DNA of 64,000 bases from Nonomuraea roseoviolacea subsp. carminata (GTDB lineage Bacteria; Actinomycetota; Actinomycetes; Streptosporangiales; Streptosporangiaceae), in assembly GCF_024172185.1 (NCBI RefSeq), contig NZ_JAMZEC010000001.1:3162001-3226000 (forward strand). Direction: 5' to 3'. Shown piece by piece: positions 25,390-39,069 of this stretch. Below the pieces are notes generated by a model that was given only the letters and a program-made list of their open reading frames with translations, made no database searches and had not been told where the DNA came from. A program made the translations under genes and the position numbers. Position 1 is the first letter of the stretch, and each line of letters starts with the position of its first letter.

Positions 25390-26126
25390 TCGACATCATC
25401 CGTTCGGAATGGACCAAGCTGCGCTCCGTCCGCTCCACCATGTGGACGCTCGGCACCGCCGCGCTGCTCATGCTGGCCATCGGCGCCCTGATGTCCATCG
25501 CGGTGAAGAACTCCCACGAGGGACCGGTGCCGCCGTCCGGCGTCGCCGAGGTCAGCCTGATGGGCGTCAACTTCGCCGCGCTGGCCGTCGCCGCGCTGGG
25601 CGCGCTGGTCGTCACCAGCGAGTACCGCACCGGCGCCATCCGGGTGTCGTACATGGCGGTGCCCAGGCGGCTGCTGCTGCTCGCGGGCAAGCTCGTGGTG
25701 TTCGCGGCGGTGGCGCTGGCGGTGTGCATGGCCGCCGCGTTCGCCGCGTTCCTCGTCGGCCGGACCATCCTCGGCGGGGCCTCGCTCGGCGACCCCGGCG
25801 TGCTGCGCGCCGTCACCGGCACCGGGCTCTACCTGACCGCGTGCGGCCTGTTCGGGCTGGCGCTCGGCGCCCTCGTCCGGCACACGCCCGGCGCCGTCGT
25901 CGCGGCCATCGGGCTGATCCTCGTGCTGCCCCAGCTCACCGTCATGCTGCCCGGCCAGTGGGGCAGGACGGTGAACGACTGGTTCACCTCCAACGCCGGG
26001 CGGCAGGTGGCGTTCCCGTCGGAGGCCAGCTCGCTCGGGCCGTGGAGCGGGTTCGCCGTCTACCTGGGCTGGATCGCGGTCACGCTGGCCGCCGCCTGCG
26101 TCCTGACCGCCCGCCGGGACGCCTGA
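25386..26126 (+). CDS. ABC-2 type transporter permease
   Basis: The 246-residue membrane protein begins IDIIRSEWTKLRSVRSTMWTL, the standard N-terminus of actinobacterial ABC-2 permeases, and has six predicted TM helices, including VNFAALAVAALGALVVTSEYRTGAIRVS, where the Glu/Tyr-Arg-Thr-Gly motif is family-typical. The GTG start overlaps the ATPase stop. The gene converges on the second MacB system with only 10 bases between stops. Confidence 0.9.
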   Translation: MIDIIRSEWTKLRSVRSTMWTLGTAALLMLAIGALMSIAVKNSHEGPVPPSGVAEVSLMGVNFAALAVAALGALVVTSEYRTGAIRVSYMAVPRRLLLLAGKLVVFAAVALAVCMAAAFAAFLVGRTILGGASLGDPGVLRAVTGTGLYLTACGLFGLALGALVRHTPGAVVAAIGLILVLPQLTVMLPGQWGRTVNDWFTSNAGRQVAFPSEASSLGPWSGFAVYLGWIAVTLAAACVLTARRDA

Positions 26127-26136
26127 TCCGGGCCGG

Positions 26137-27321
26137 CTACTCGGCGCGGAGGGCGACCACGGGGTCCAGGCGGCCCGCCCTCCGCGCCGGCGCCACGCCG
26201 AAGAACACCCCCACCACGGCCGACACGCCGAACGCCAGCGCGATCGACCACCACGTGATCGTGGCCGGGACCTCCGTGAACGACCGGATCGCCACCGCCC
26301 CGCCCACGCCCAGCACGATGCCGATCGCGCCGCCGATCGTGGTCAGCAGCACCGCCTCGATGAGGAACTGGGCCAGCACGTCGCGCTGGCGGGCGCCCAG
26401 CGCCTTGCGCAGCCCGATCTCCTTGGTCCGCTCCCGCACGCTGACCAGCATGATGTTGGACACGCCGACCCCGCCGACCAGCAGGGAGATCCCGGCGATG
26501 GCCGCGAGCACGCCGGTCAGCATGCCGAGCACGCTGCCGATCGTGCCGAGGAGCTGGGTCTGGGTGACGGCGGAGAACTTCTCGCCCGGGTACCGCTCGG
26601 TGAGCGCGGCCACCACCCGGCCCTGCAGCGCCTCCACCTCATCCGGCCCCGAGGCGCCCACGGCCAGCCCGTTGACCCGGTCGACGCCGAGCATGCGCTG
26701 CGCCGTCGTCACCGGCACGTGGACCTCCTGGTCGCGGGAGAGGCCGAACGTCTGCCCGACCGTGGAGTACACGCCCACCACCCGGAACCGCGCCCCGGCG
26801 ATCGAGACCTGCCGCCCCACCGGGTCCACGTCGCCGAACATCCGCGCCGCCACCTCCGAGCCGAGCACGGCCACGCGGCGCCGCGTGTCGACGTCGGTCT
26901 CGCTCAGGGGACGTCCCTTGGCGAGCGGCCGCTGGAAGACGTTCGTGAGGTTCTGGTCGGTGCCGATGATCGTCACGAACGCCTCCGTCCGGCCCACCCG
27001 CACGGTCTCCCCCGACTGGAGCGACACGGTCACCTTGGCCGGATCGCCCACCACGCGCCGCACGTAGGCCACGTCGGCCAGGCTCAGCCGGCTCTGCGTC
27101 GGCGCGGCGCCCACGGTGAGCTGACCGGGCACGACCAGGATGATGTTGGTGCCGAGGCCGGAGATCTGCTTCTCCACGGCGTCCTTGGCGCCCGTGCCGA
27201 CCGAGACGAGGACGACCACGGCCAGCACGCCGATGATGACGCCGAGCATGGTCAGCGCGCTGCGCAGCCGGTTGACCCGCAGCGCCTCCAGCGCCATGGC
27301 GAACGACTCGCGCCCCCTCAC
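26137..27321 (-). CDS. MacB-type ABC transporter permease
   Basis: The 394-residue permease has the N-terminal TM helix (LRSALTMLGVIIGVLAVVVLVSVGTGA), a periplasmic MacB_PCD domain (TNIILVVPG, RPLSETDV, VAVLGSEVAARMFG) and three C-terminal TM helices with NIMLVSVRERTKEIGLRKALGA and ending RRAGRLDPVVALRAE. The GTG start overlaps the ATPase stop. It is clearly a paralogue of the permease at 3-4 kb but closer to the classical MacB consensus. Confidence 0.93.
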   Translation of the reverse strand: MRGRESFAMALEALRVNRLRSALTMLGVIIGVLAVVVLVSVGTGAKDAVEKQISGLGTNIILVVPGQLTVGAAPTQSRLSLADVAYVRRVVGDPAKVTVSLQSGETVRVGRTEAFVTIIGTDQNLTNVFQRPLAKGRPLSETDVDTRRRVAVLGSEVAARMFGDVDPVGRQVSIAGARFRVVGVYSTVGQTFGLSRDQEVHVPVTTAQRMLGVDRVNGLAVGASGPDEVEALQGRVVAALTERYPGEKFSAVTQTQLLGTIGSVLGMLTGVLAAIAGISLLVGGVGVSNIMLVSVRERTKEIGLRKALGARQRDVLAQFLIEAVLLTTIGGAIGIVLGVGGAVAIRSFTEVPATITWWSIALAFGVSAVVGVFFGVAPARRAGRLDPVVALRAE

Positions 27322-28115
27322 GGCCGTCCCTCCGCCGCCCCTGTGCCCAGCGCGGTGTCCAGCCCTGTGCCAAGCGCTGTGTCCAGCTCGATGCGCCCGT
27401 CCCGTACGTGGATCTGACGGCGGGCGTGCGCGGCCACCTCCGGCTCGTGGGTGACCAGGACGACGGCGACCCCGCGCTCGGCGTTGAGCCGGTCGAGGAT
27501 CGCCATGACCTCCGTGCCGTTGCGGGTGTCGAGATTGCCCGTGGGCTCGTCGGCGAGCAGCACCTTCGGCTCGCCGACCAGCGCCCGCGCGATGGCGACC
27601 CGCTGCTGCTCGCCGCCGGACATCTGCGACGGGCGGTGCCCCATCCGGTGGCCGAGCCCGACCGACTCCAGCGCCGTCCTGGCCCGCTCGCGCCGCTCGG
27701 CGCGGCCGACGCCGCGGTAGACGAGCGGCAGGGCGACGTTGTCGATGGCGGTGGTCCTGGCCAGCAGGTGGAAGGACTGGAAGACGAAGCCGATCGTCCG
27801 GTTGCGCAGCTCCGCCAGCCGCGTGTCGGACAGGCCGGACATCTCCACCCCGTTGATCCGCAGCACGCCGGAGGTGGGGCGGTCGAGGCAGCCGAGCAGG
27901 TGCATGAGCGTCGACTTGCCGGAGCCCGACGGCCCGACGATGGCCGCGAACTCGCCCTGGCCGATCCGGAGCGACACGCCCCGCAGCGCCTCGACGGACA
28001 CGCCGTCGAGGTCGTAGCGGCGGGTGAGGTCCACGGCCTCGATGGCGGGCGTCGCCGCCGACGGGCCGGGAGACGTCGTGGCGGGCGTCGCCGCCGACGG
28101 ATCGGGAGACGTCAT
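27318..28115 (-). CDS. MacB-type ABC transporter ATP-binding protein
   Basis: The 265-residue ATPase has Walker A VGPSGSGKST, the Q-loop FVFQSFHLLARTTA, signature MSGGEQQRVAIARAL, Walker B VLLADEPTGNLDT and the H-loop VLVTHEPEVAA. Both ends carry low-complexity repeats absent from the family: an N-terminal SAATPA(T/I) duplication (36-bp repeat) and a C-terminal LDTALGTG duplication. The ATG overlaps the stop of the adaptor gene (ATGA) and the permease follows with a GTGA overlap. Confidence 0.94.
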   Translation of the reverse strand: MTSPDPSAATPATTSPGPSAATPAIEAVDLTRRYDLDGVSVEALRGVSLRIGQGEFAAIVGPSGSGKSTLMHLLGCLDRPTSGVLRINGVEMSGLSDTRLAELRNRTIGFVFQSFHLLARTTAIDNVALPLVYRGVGRAERRERARTALESVGLGHRMGHRPSQMSGGEQQRVAIARALVGEPKVLLADEPTGNLDTRNGTEVMAILDRLNAERGVAVVLVTHEPEVAAHARRQIHVRDGRIELDTALGTGLDTALGTGAAEGRP

Positions 28116-28116
28116 G
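28045..28116 (-). repeat. 36-bp tandem duplication at the 5' end of the MacB ATPase gene
   Basis: Two 36-bp units (28045-28080, 28081-28116) differ at a few bases. The duplication covers the start codon region: one copy has ATG, the other the in-frame codon ACG. It adds 12 residues (TTSPGPSAATPA). Confidence 0.85.
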
Positions 28117-29494
28117 GCAGGCGCTGGCCCGGCCGTACGGAGTCGGCGCCCTTGACCACGACCCGCTCGCCGACCGACAGCCCGCCCAGCACCTCGACCG
28201 CCGCCTCACCCTGGGCGCCGAGCTTGACCACGCGGCGCTCGGCGAGCCCGTCGCGCACCGCCCAGACGACGCTCTCGCGCCCGCTGGAGACGATCGCGGA
28301 CGCCGGGACCGACACGGCCGACGGCGACTCGCGCACGGTCAGCCGCGCCACCGCGCTCATGCCCGGCTTGGGCGTGGGCGCCGCGCCGCCGTCGTCGAAC
28401 GTCCCCGCGCCGAGCGAGAGCTGCACCGGGTAGCTGACGCCACCCGTCGTGCCCTCCTTGGGGGTGACGCCGACGCCGGTGACGCGGCCCGTGTACCCGG
28501 CGCCCGGGACGGCATCGAGCTCCACCGTGGCCCTGGTGCCCTTCTTGACCAGCAGGACGTCGGTCTCGTCGATGTCGGCGGACAGGGTCAGCCTCGACAC
28601 GTCGGTGACGGTCACGATCGAGTCGCCGGCCGACACGGGGACGCCGGTCGCCACGGGGGTCCCCGACCCGCCCGAGGACGGCAGCGACGGGAGCTGCTGA
28701 CCGCCGCCGGGGATCTGGCTCAGCAGCCCGTCCAGGCCGCCCGAGCCGCCGCCGCCCGAGGCGCGGCCGAGGGTGACCACGCCGGAGAAGGGCGCCCTGA
28801 TCGTCAGCGACGCGACCGTGCCCTCGGCCGCCTTGACCGCGGCCTTCGCCTGGGTGCGCGAGGCCGCCTGGAGCGAGGCCATCGAGCCGGCCAGGCCGCT
28901 GAACCCGCTCGTCACCCCCGACAGCACGCTGTTGATCGACCGGTTGAGCTGCGCGGTGATGGACGCCAGCGCCCTGGTCTGCGCCCGGTGCTGCGCCTCG
29001 GCCAGGTCGATGGCGCCGAGGAGCTGCTTGCGGGCCTGGGCGTCGCGGATCCTGCGCGCCTCCTGGCGGGCCCGGGCGAAGTGCCTGCCGACCTTGGCGT
29101 CGAAGGCGCGGGTGTCGAAGGAGGCGAGCCGCACCTGGGGGCTCGCCAGGCGCGGGGCGGCCGGCGAGGCCAGCCGGGCCGCCTGGCGGGCCTGCTTGAG
29201 CTGGCCCTCCGCCTGCGGGGAGCGGATCCTGGCCAGCAGCTCGCCCTTGCGCACCTGCTCGCCCTCGCGGACGTACAGCTTGGCCAGGGTGCCCGGGGCG
29301 GGGGCGCGCAGAGTCGCCGTGGCGCGGGCGCCGACCGTGGCCGGAGCCTCGACGACCTCCGTGACCGGGGCGCGCCGGACGTCGGCCAGCTCGACGCCGG
29401 CCGGCTCGTCCGAGGTGCAGCCGCCGACGGCGGCCAGCAGGAGCAACGGGACGAGCAGCGGGGGGATGCCGCGACGGATCGTCACCCGATTCAT
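28112..29494 (-). CDS. Lipoprotein-type HlyD/MacA-like adaptor of the MacB system
   Basis: The 460-residue adaptor has a lipoprotein signal ending LLLLAAVGGC (lipidated Cys26). A biotinyl-lipoyl-like half-motif (RAPAPGTLAKLYVREGEQVRKGELLARI) and its partner (ASLTIRAPFSGVVTLGRASG) flank a helical hairpin at about 100-220. A Gly/Ser/Pro linker and beta-barrel domain (LTLSADIDETDVLLVKKGTRATVELDA) follow, ending in a membrane-proximal domain. It heads the adaptor-ATPase-permease operon. Unlike the adaptor at 0.5-2.3 kb it has no peptidoglycan-binding domain. Confidence 0.92.
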   Translation of the reverse strand: MNRVTIRRGIPPLLVPLLLLAAVGGCTSDEPAGVELADVRRAPVTEVVEAPATVGARATATLRAPAPGTLAKLYVREGEQVRKGELLARIRSPQAEGQLKQARQAARLASPAAPRLASPQVRLASFDTRAFDAKVGRHFARARQEARRIRDAQARKQLLGAIDLAEAQHRAQTRALASITAQLNRSINSVLSGVTSGFSGLAGSMASLQAASRTQAKAAVKAAEGTVASLTIRAPFSGVVTLGRASGGGGSGGLDGLLSQIPGGGQQLPSLPSSGGSGTPVATGVPVSAGDSIVTVTDVSRLTLSADIDETDVLLVKKGTRATVELDAVPGAGYTGRVTGVGVTPKEGTTGGVSYPVQLSLGAGTFDDGGAAPTPKPGMSAVARLTVRESPSAVSVPASAIVSSGRESVVWAVRDGLAERRVVKLGAQGEAAVEVLGGLSVGERVVVKGADSVRPGQRLP

Positions 29495-29631
29495 CGTAGG
29501 GACAGGGGTCCCCGCGTCCCCGGCCAGGGCCCGCCCAGCGGCGGGTCCCCGTCAAAGGTCGCCCGACGGCGGCGGTCAGGGGCCCGTCCAAAGGTGGTCC
29601 GGTCAGGGGCCGCCCAGCGGCGGGTGGCGCG

Positions 29632-30426
29632 TCAGCCCGAGGCCAGCTCGCGGCCGCGGTCGCGGGCGGCCTCGATGGCGGCCAGGAACGCGGCGCGCAC
29701 GCTGTGCCGTTCGAGCTCGGCGATCGCGGCGATGGTGGTGCCGCCCGGCGAGGTCACGGCCTCGCGCAGGATCACCGGGTGCTCGCCCGAGTCGCGCAGC
29801 ATCACGGCCGCGCCCACGATCGACTGGGTCACCATGTCGAGGGCCGCGGCCCGCGGCATGCCGAGCAGGATGCCCGCGTCGACCATGGCCTCGACCAGGT
29901 AGAAGAAGTAGGCGGGCCCGGAGCCCGACAGCGCGGTCGCCGCGTCCTGCTGGGCCTCGGGGATGCGCAGCACCTTGCCGACGGGCCTGAGCAGCTCCTC
30001 GGTGCGCCGCAGGTGCTCCTCGCCCGCGTGGGCGCCCGCCGAGATCACGCTCATCGCCTCGTCGAAGCGGATCGGCGTGTTGGACATGACGCGGACCACC
30101 GGCACCTCGACGCCGAGGCGCTGCTCGACGAACCCGGTGGTGATGCCGGCCGCCGCCGTGATCACCAGCCGGTCGGCCGGGACGTAGGGGGCGATCTCGG
30201 CCAGCAGCGTCGCCATGTCCTGCGGTTTGACGGCCAGGATGAGCGTGTCGGCCGCCTTGGCGGCCTCGGAGTTGGACAGCGTGCGCACGCCGTACGACTC
30301 GCGCAGCCCGCGCGCCCGCTCGGGCCTGCGCGTGGTCGCCACGATGTCGTCGGGCTGGACGCCCGCCCGCAGCAGCCCGGACAGCAGGGCCTCGCCCATC
30401 TTGCCGGTGCCCAGAATCGCGATCAC
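29632..30426 (-). CDS. proC: Pyrroline-5-carboxylate reductase
   Basis: ProC reduces pyrroline-5-carboxylate to proline with NAD(P)H. The 264-residue protein begins IAILGTGKMGEALLSGLL (Rossmann GxGxMG) and has LAVKPQDM, VMSNTP and the C-terminal signature DAATALSGSGPAYFF with LREAVTSPGGTTIAAIAEL. GGAGG lies 7 bases before the GTG. It is downstream of a proline dehydrogenase gene in the same direction with a 44-base gap that contains a GC-rich inverted repeat, so cotranscription is uncertain. The HTH-bS22-epimerase block that usually follows proC is separated here by about 10 kb of transporter and regulatory genes. Confidence 0.97.
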   Translation of the reverse strand: MIAILGTGKMGEALLSGLLRAGVQPDDIVATTRRPERARGLRESYGVRTLSNSEAAKAADTLILAVKPQDMATLLAEIAPYVPADRLVITAAAGITTGFVEQRLGVEVPVVRVMSNTPIRFDEAMSVISAGAHAGEEHLRRTEELLRPVGKVLRIPEAQQDAATALSGSGPAYFFYLVEAMVDAGILLGMPRAAALDMVTQSIVGAAVMLRDSGEHPVILREAVTSPGGTTIAAIAELERHSVRAAFLAAIEAARDRGRELASG

Positions 30427-30470
30427 GTCACACCTCCGTCCAGCAGCCTACCGGCCGCCGGACCGGCGGC

Positions 30471-31361
30471 TCAGCGGCGCCCGGCCAGGGAGCGCAGGAA
30501 GAAGGTCAGGTTGCGCGGGCGCTCGGCCAGGCGGCGCATGAGGTACGGGTACCAGTCGGAGCCGTAGGGCACGTAGACGCGCATCTGGGCGCCGAGCCGG
30601 GCCAGGCGCTGCTGCTCGGCGGGGCGCACGCCGTACAGCATCTGGAACTCGAACCCGGAGTGGTCGCGGCCGTGGAGCACGGCGAGCGCCGAGGCGATCT
30701 CGACCAGCCGCGGGTCGTGCGTGGCGACCATGGGGTAGCCGGCGCCGGCCATGAGGACCTTGAGGCAGCGCACGTACGCGCGGTCGATGTCGGCCGGCGC
30801 GGTGAGCGCGCCCGGCGCGGTGTAGGCGCCCTTGCACAGCCGCACCCGGGCGCCCTCGACCTCGGCCAGGCGGGCGCAGCGCTCCAGCGCGCCGGGAAGG
30901 TACGACTGGACGACCACGCCGACCGAGGGGTGCTCCTTGAGCAGGGTGGCGTGCACCGAGTGCAGCCCGCCGATCGTGTCGTGCTCCTCGGCGTCGAGTG
31001 TGACCGTGATGCCGCGCTCGGCGGCGTGCTCGCAGATCGTGGCGGCGTTGTCGAGGGCGAGCTGCTCCGACAGGCGCAGGCCGAGCGCGGTGAGCTTGAC
31101 CGACACGTCGGAGCCCTCGGGCAGCAGGCCGAGCAGCGCGAGGTACTCCCGCACGGCGCCCTCCGCCTGGGCCCGGTCGCCGACCTCCTCGCCGAGGTGG
31201 TCGACGGTGACGAGCAGGTTCTCACGGGTGAGGTCGGCCACGACGGCCGCGATGTCACCGGCGACGTAGCGGCCGACCACGTCGCGGGTCAGCGGGGAGG
31301 TGGAGACGACCCGCTCGACGCGGTCGCTCCTGGAGGCCGCGAGCAGCACCTGACGAAGCAC
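30471..31361 (-). CDS. Proline dehydrogenase
   Basis: The 296-residue flavoprotein oxidises proline to pyrroline-5-carboxylate at the membrane. It is a monofunctional PRODH: SVKLTALGLRLS, ITVTLDAEEHDTIGG, VVVQSYLPGALER, VRLCKGAYTAPGALTAP, VATHDPRLVEIA, FEFQMLYGVRPAEQQRLA and a C-terminal YVPYGSDWYPYLMRRLAERPRN. These include the FAD- and substrate-binding Lys, Asp, Tyr and Arg residues of the family. The GTG start has GGAG 3 bases upstream. Its product is the substrate of the adjacent ProC. No P5C dehydrogenase is present in the window. Confidence 0.94.
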   Translation of the reverse strand: MLRQVLLAASRSDRVERVVSTSPLTRDVVGRYVAGDIAAVVADLTRENLLVTVDHLGEEVGDRAQAEGAVREYLALLGLLPEGSDVSVKLTALGLRLSEQLALDNAATICEHAAERGITVTLDAEEHDTIGGLHSVHATLLKEHPSVGVVVQSYLPGALERCARLAEVEGARVRLCKGAYTAPGALTAPADIDRAYVRCLKVLMAGAGYPMVATHDPRLVEIASALAVLHGRDHSGFEFQMLYGVRPAEQQRLARLGAQMRVYVPYGSDWYPYLMRRLAERPRNLTFFLRSLAGRR

Positions 31362-31417
31362 ATCTCCAACCCTAGCCCGCCGGTCCGCGCCCCGCCCGAC
31401 CGCCGTCACCCACCCCG

Positions 31418-31500
31418 CCGCTCCCCACACCCCGACCGCCTTTTCCCATCCCACCGCTCCCCACACCCCGACCGCCTTTTCCCATCCCACCGCTCGCCAC
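31418..31500. repeat. 36-bp tandem repeat in a divergent intergenic region
   Basis: Perfect units at 31418-31453 and 31454-31489 and a partial third copy lie between the proline dehydrogenase gene (minus) and the lipoprotein gene (plus). Each holds a CTTTTCCCATCCCA stretch, unusually pyrimidine-rich on the plus strand. The rest of this 280-base gap is C-rich and shows no ORF. Confidence 0.9.
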
Positions 31501-31641
31501 GCTCCCCGACCGCCGTCACACGCCCCGCCGCCCCGCGTCCCTCCCCGCCCCGCGTCCCTCCCCGCCCCCGTCGTCCCCGCACCGTCCGGGCGTCGCGGGG
31601 CTTCTCCTGAACCGGGCGGTCCCGCCGTCCGTCGTAGGGGT

Positions 31642-32115
31642 ATGCGGATGTTGCAAGCGACTCTTCTCGCCGGATGCGTCGTGCTCGCGATGGGCTGCGG
31701 CACGGCGATGCCCACCGGGCAGGCCGGCTCGCCCACCGGAGGGCAGGCCGCCTCTCCCGCTCCCCACACCCCCGCCTCCGCCTCCGCGGTGACCAGCCCG
31801 CCCAAGGGCCCCAAGCCGGTCAAGCCCACGGGCGACGCGGTGAACGTGCGCAAGGTCCCCTGGCAGAAGGCCAAGCCGGTCGCCAAGGGCCGGGCCGTCC
31901 AGCTCGTGTGGTCGTCGGGCGTCGAGCCCTGCACGGTCCTGGACCGCGTGAAGGTCAAGGAGACCGGGAAGACCGTGACGATCACCCTGTACGAGGGCGC
32001 GTCCCCCAAGGCCAGGAACGTGGCCTGCATCATGATCGCCATCGAGAAGACCACGACGGTCAAGCTCAAGACCCCGCTCGGCCACCGGAAGATCGTGGAC
32101 GGCGCCAAGCGCTGA
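31642..32115 (+). CDS. Putative lipoprotein of unknown function
   Basis: The 157-residue protein has a lipoprotein signal, ATLLAGCVVLAMGC (lipobox LAMGC, Cys19; Cys12 in LLAGC is an alternative), then a Thr/Ser/Pro/Gly linker and a domain of about 95 residues with two Cys (EPCTVL, NVACIMIAI) that could form a disulfide. The beta pattern (VQLVWSSG, KTVTITLYEG, IAIEKTTTVKLK) suggests a small secreted beta-sandwich. A second ATG at 31648 fits the AGGGG ribosome site better (7-base spacing). A strong terminator follows, so it is monocistronic. Confidence 0.82.
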   Translation: MRMLQATLLAGCVVLAMGCGTAMPTGQAGSPTGGQAASPAPHTPASASAVTSPPKGPKPVKPTGDAVNVRKVPWQKAKPVAKGRAVQLVWSSGVEPCTVLDRVKVKETGKTVTITLYEGASPKARNVACIMIAIEKTTTVKLKTPLGHRKIVDGAKR

Positions 32116-32146
32116 CCAGCGGCTCCCGAAGACCGAACCCCGCCCC

Positions 32147-32180
32147 GCCCCGGCACGGCTCTCCGTGCCGGGGCACTTTT
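32147..32180 (+). terminator. Intrinsic terminator after the lipoprotein gene
   Basis: A perfect 12-bp stem (GCCCCGGCACGG with CCGTGCCGGGGC) and CTCT loop is followed by ACTTTT. It isolates the dnaK operon from upstream transcription. Confidence 0.9.
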
Positions 32181-32225
32181 GTGGGCGAGAGCGCGTTTGG
32201 TGGGAATGCGGGGCGAGTCATCTAG

Positions 32226-34192
<1,967 letters not shown>

Positions 34193-34193
<1 letters not shown>

Positions 34194-34822
34194 TGCCGCC
34201 GCGTGACAACGGGCACGAGCACAGTGAGCCGGTGATCCGCGACAACCGCAAGATCGACCCGGAGACGGGGCTGCCGCGCGTCAGGTCGGAGGCCGAGGCC
34301 AATGCCCAGGCCCAGCCCGACCAGGCGCCGGCCCCCGAGCGCGCCGGGTCCGTGGCCGACGGCGAGCTGGAGTCCCAGCTCGCCGAGCGGACCGCCGACC
34401 TCCAGCGCCTCCAGGCCGAGTACACCAACTACCGCAGGCGCGTCGAGCGTGACCGCGTCGCGGTACGCGAGCAGGCGGTCGCGGGCGCGCTCACGGAGCT
34501 GCTGCCCGTGCTCGACGACATCGGCCGAGCACGCGACCACGGCGAGCTGACCGGCGGCTTCGCGAAGGTGGCCGAGTCCCTGGAGGCCGCGGTCACCAAG
34601 CTCGGGCTCACGCCGTTCGGCCAGAAGGGCGACCCCTTCGACCCGACCGTCCACGAGGCGCTGATGCACAGCTACTCGCCGGACGTGACCGAGCCGACCG
34701 CGATCGAGGTCCTTCAGTCCGGTTACCGCATGGGTGACCGGGTCCTGCGGCCGGCCCGCGTGGCCGTGGCCGAGCCCGAGGACGCCCCTCCGGCGTCCGA
34801 CAGCGCCGCTTCCGGCGACTGA
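34193..34822 (+). CDS. grpE: Nucleotide exchange factor GrpE
   Basis: GrpE releases ADP from DnaK. The 209-residue protein has a disordered N-terminus, a long coiled coil (ESQLAERTADLQRLQAEYTNYRRRVERDR) and the C-terminal beta domain (FDPTVHEALMHSYSPDVTEPTAIEVLQSGYRMGDRVLRPARVAVAEP). The ATG shares one base with the dnaK TGA (TGATG); a GTG one codon earlier is also possible. Confidence 0.97.
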
Positions 34823-34866
34823 CTCCGGCACGACAACTCAACCGAACAAGGGACGAAGGGCAGTAG

Positions 34867-36054
34867 ATGAGCACCAAGGACTACCTGGAGAAGGACTACT
34901 ACGCCGTCCTTGGTGTGCCCAAGTCCGCCACCGCCGACGAGATCAAGAAGGCGTACCGGAAGCTGGCCAGGCAGTACCACCCGGACACCAACCACGGCGA
35001 CACCGCCAAGGAGACCAAGTTCAAGGAGGTCTCGGAGGCGTACGACGTGCTGTCCGACAGCAAGCGCCGCAAGGAGTACGACGAGGCGCGGGCGCTGTTC
35101 GGCTCGGGTGTCGGCGGCCAGCGGCCCGGCGGCGGTGGCGGGTTCTCGTTCGACTTCGGCGACCTCTTCGGCGGCACGGCCGGTCAGCAGACCGGCCACG
35201 GCGCCGGAGAGCGGCTCGGCGACCTGTTCGGCGGGCTGTTCAACCGCGGCGGCGGCGGTGGTGCGACCCGCACCACCAGCGCCACCCGCCCGCGCCGCGG
35301 CCAGGACATCGAGTCCGAGGTCACGCTCACGTTCACCGAGGCGATCGAGGGCACCACGGTGTCCCTGCGGCTGACCAGCTCGGCCGCCTGCGGTGCGTGC
35401 AGCGGCACGGGAGCCAAGGCGGGCACGACCCCGCGGGTCTGTCCCACCTGTGAGGGCACCGGCGCGGCCAGCCGCAACCTCGGCAGCTTCGCCTTCTCCG
35501 AGCCGTGCCGCGACTGCAAGGGCCGCGGCCTGATCGTGGACGACCCGTGCCCCGTGTGCGAGGGCAGCGGCCGGGCCAAGAGCACGCGCACCATCCAGGC
35601 GCGCATTCCCGCGGGGGTGGCCGACGGCCAGCGGGTCAGGCTCAAGGGCAAGGGCGCGCCGGGCGAGAACGGCGGACCCGCCGGCGACCTGTACATCCTC
35701 ACCCACGTCAAGCCGCACGCGGTCTTCGGCCGCCAGGGCGACAACCTGACGATCACCGTGCCGGTGACGTTCACGGAGGCCGCGCTGGGCGCCGAGATCA
35801 AGGTGCCGATCCTCAAGGGGATGCCGGTGACGCTGCGCATCCCGCCGGGCACGCCCAACGGGCGCACGTTCCGGGTCCGGGGCAGAGGCGCCGCGCACAA
35901 GGACGGCACCAAGGGCGACCTGCTCGCCACCGTCGAAGTGATCGTCCCGCAGAGCCTGGACGACAAGTCGCGGGAGCTCCTGACCGAGTTCGGCACCGCG
36001 ACGGCGGGTGACGACCCGCGAGCTGATCTCATTCAGAGAGCCAGAAGCGAGTAG
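34867..36054 (+). CDS. dnaJ: Co-chaperone DnaJ
   Basis: The 395-residue type-I DnaJ stimulates DnaK ATPase. It has the J domain ([28 protein letters not shown] in QYHPDTNHG), a Gly/Phe-rich region, all four zinc CxxCxGxG repeats ([32 protein letters not shown]) and the C-terminal client-binding domains. It starts 44 bases after grpE behind AAGGGCAG and ends 3 bases before hspR. Confidence 0.98.
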   Translation: MSTKDYLEKDYYAVLGVPKSATADEIKKAYRKLARQYHPDTNHGDTAKETKFKEVSEAYDVLSDSKRRKEYDEARALFGSGVGGQRPGGGGGFSFDFGDLFGGTAGQQTGHGAGERLGDLFGGLFNRGGGGGATRTTSATRPRRGQDIESEVTLTFTEAIEGTTVSLRLTSSAACGACSGTGAKAGTTPRVCPTCEGTGAASRNLGSFAFSEPCRDCKGRGLIVDDPCPVCEGSGRAKSTRTIQARIPAGVADGQRVRLKGKGAPGENGGPAGDLYILTHVKPHAVFGRQGDNLTITVPVTFTEAALGAEIKVPILKGMPVTLRIPPGTPNGRTFRVRGRGAAHKDGTKGDLLATVEVIVPQSLDDKSRELLTEFGTATAGDDPRADLIQRARSE

Positions 36055-36057
36055 CCG

Positions 36058-36408
36058 ATGGACGCCAACTATTTCGACCTGTCAGACGACACGCCCGTCT
36101 ACGTGATCTCGGTGGCCGCACAGCTCTCGGGGCTGCACCCGCAGACGCTGCGGCAGTACGACCGGCTCGGACTGGTCTGCCCGGGGCGTACGGCGGGGCG
36201 CGGCCGCCTCTACTCGACCCGTGACATCCTCCAGCTGCGCGAGGTGCAGCGGCTCTCCCAGGAGGAGGGCATCAACCTCGCCGGCATCAAGCGGATCCTG
36301 GAGCTCGAGAACGAGGCACTGCGGCTGCGCGAAGAGGTTCACCGCCTGCGCGCCGAGATGCAGATGGTCAAGGCGCTGATCCGCTACGAGCTGCCACCGG
36401 GGGCCTAG
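36058..36408 (+). CDS. hspR: Heat-shock repressor HspR
   Basis: The 116-residue MerR-family repressor binds the HAIR operators. The HTH/wing is [54 protein letters not shown], and a C-terminal coiled coil ([23 protein letters not shown]) follows. Both HAIR sites upstream of dnaK are expected targets, closing a feedback loop. It lies between dnaJ (3-base gap) and clpB (4-base gap). Confidence 0.97.
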   Translation: MDANYFDLSDDTPVYVISVAAQLSGLHPQTLRQYDRLGLVCPGRTAGRGRLYSTRDILQLREVQRLSQEEGINLAGIKRILELENEALRLREEVHRLRAEMQMVKALIRYELPPGA

Positions 36409-36412
36409 AAAG

Positions 36413-38972
<2,560 letters not shown>

Positions 38973-38983
<11 letters not shown>

Positions 38984-39058
38984 CGCGACCTGGGCGGCAG
39001 GCCGCCGAGCGCGCCTGACGCGACCTGGGCGGCAGGCCGCCGAGCGCGCCTGACGCGA
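38973..39058 (+). repeat. 35-bp tandem repeat containing the clpB stop codon
   Basis: Units at 38973-39007 and 39008-39042 are identical and a partial third begins at 39043. Each holds the last codons and TGA of clpB, so two extra gene ends follow the real one. Confidence 0.92.
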
Positions 39059-39069
39059 GATCGGCGAGG

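Noticed and set aside
31418..31500. CRISPR or phage attachment repeats.
   Set aside because: Only two abutting copies plus a fragment, no spacers and no integrase; it is a simple tandem duplication.
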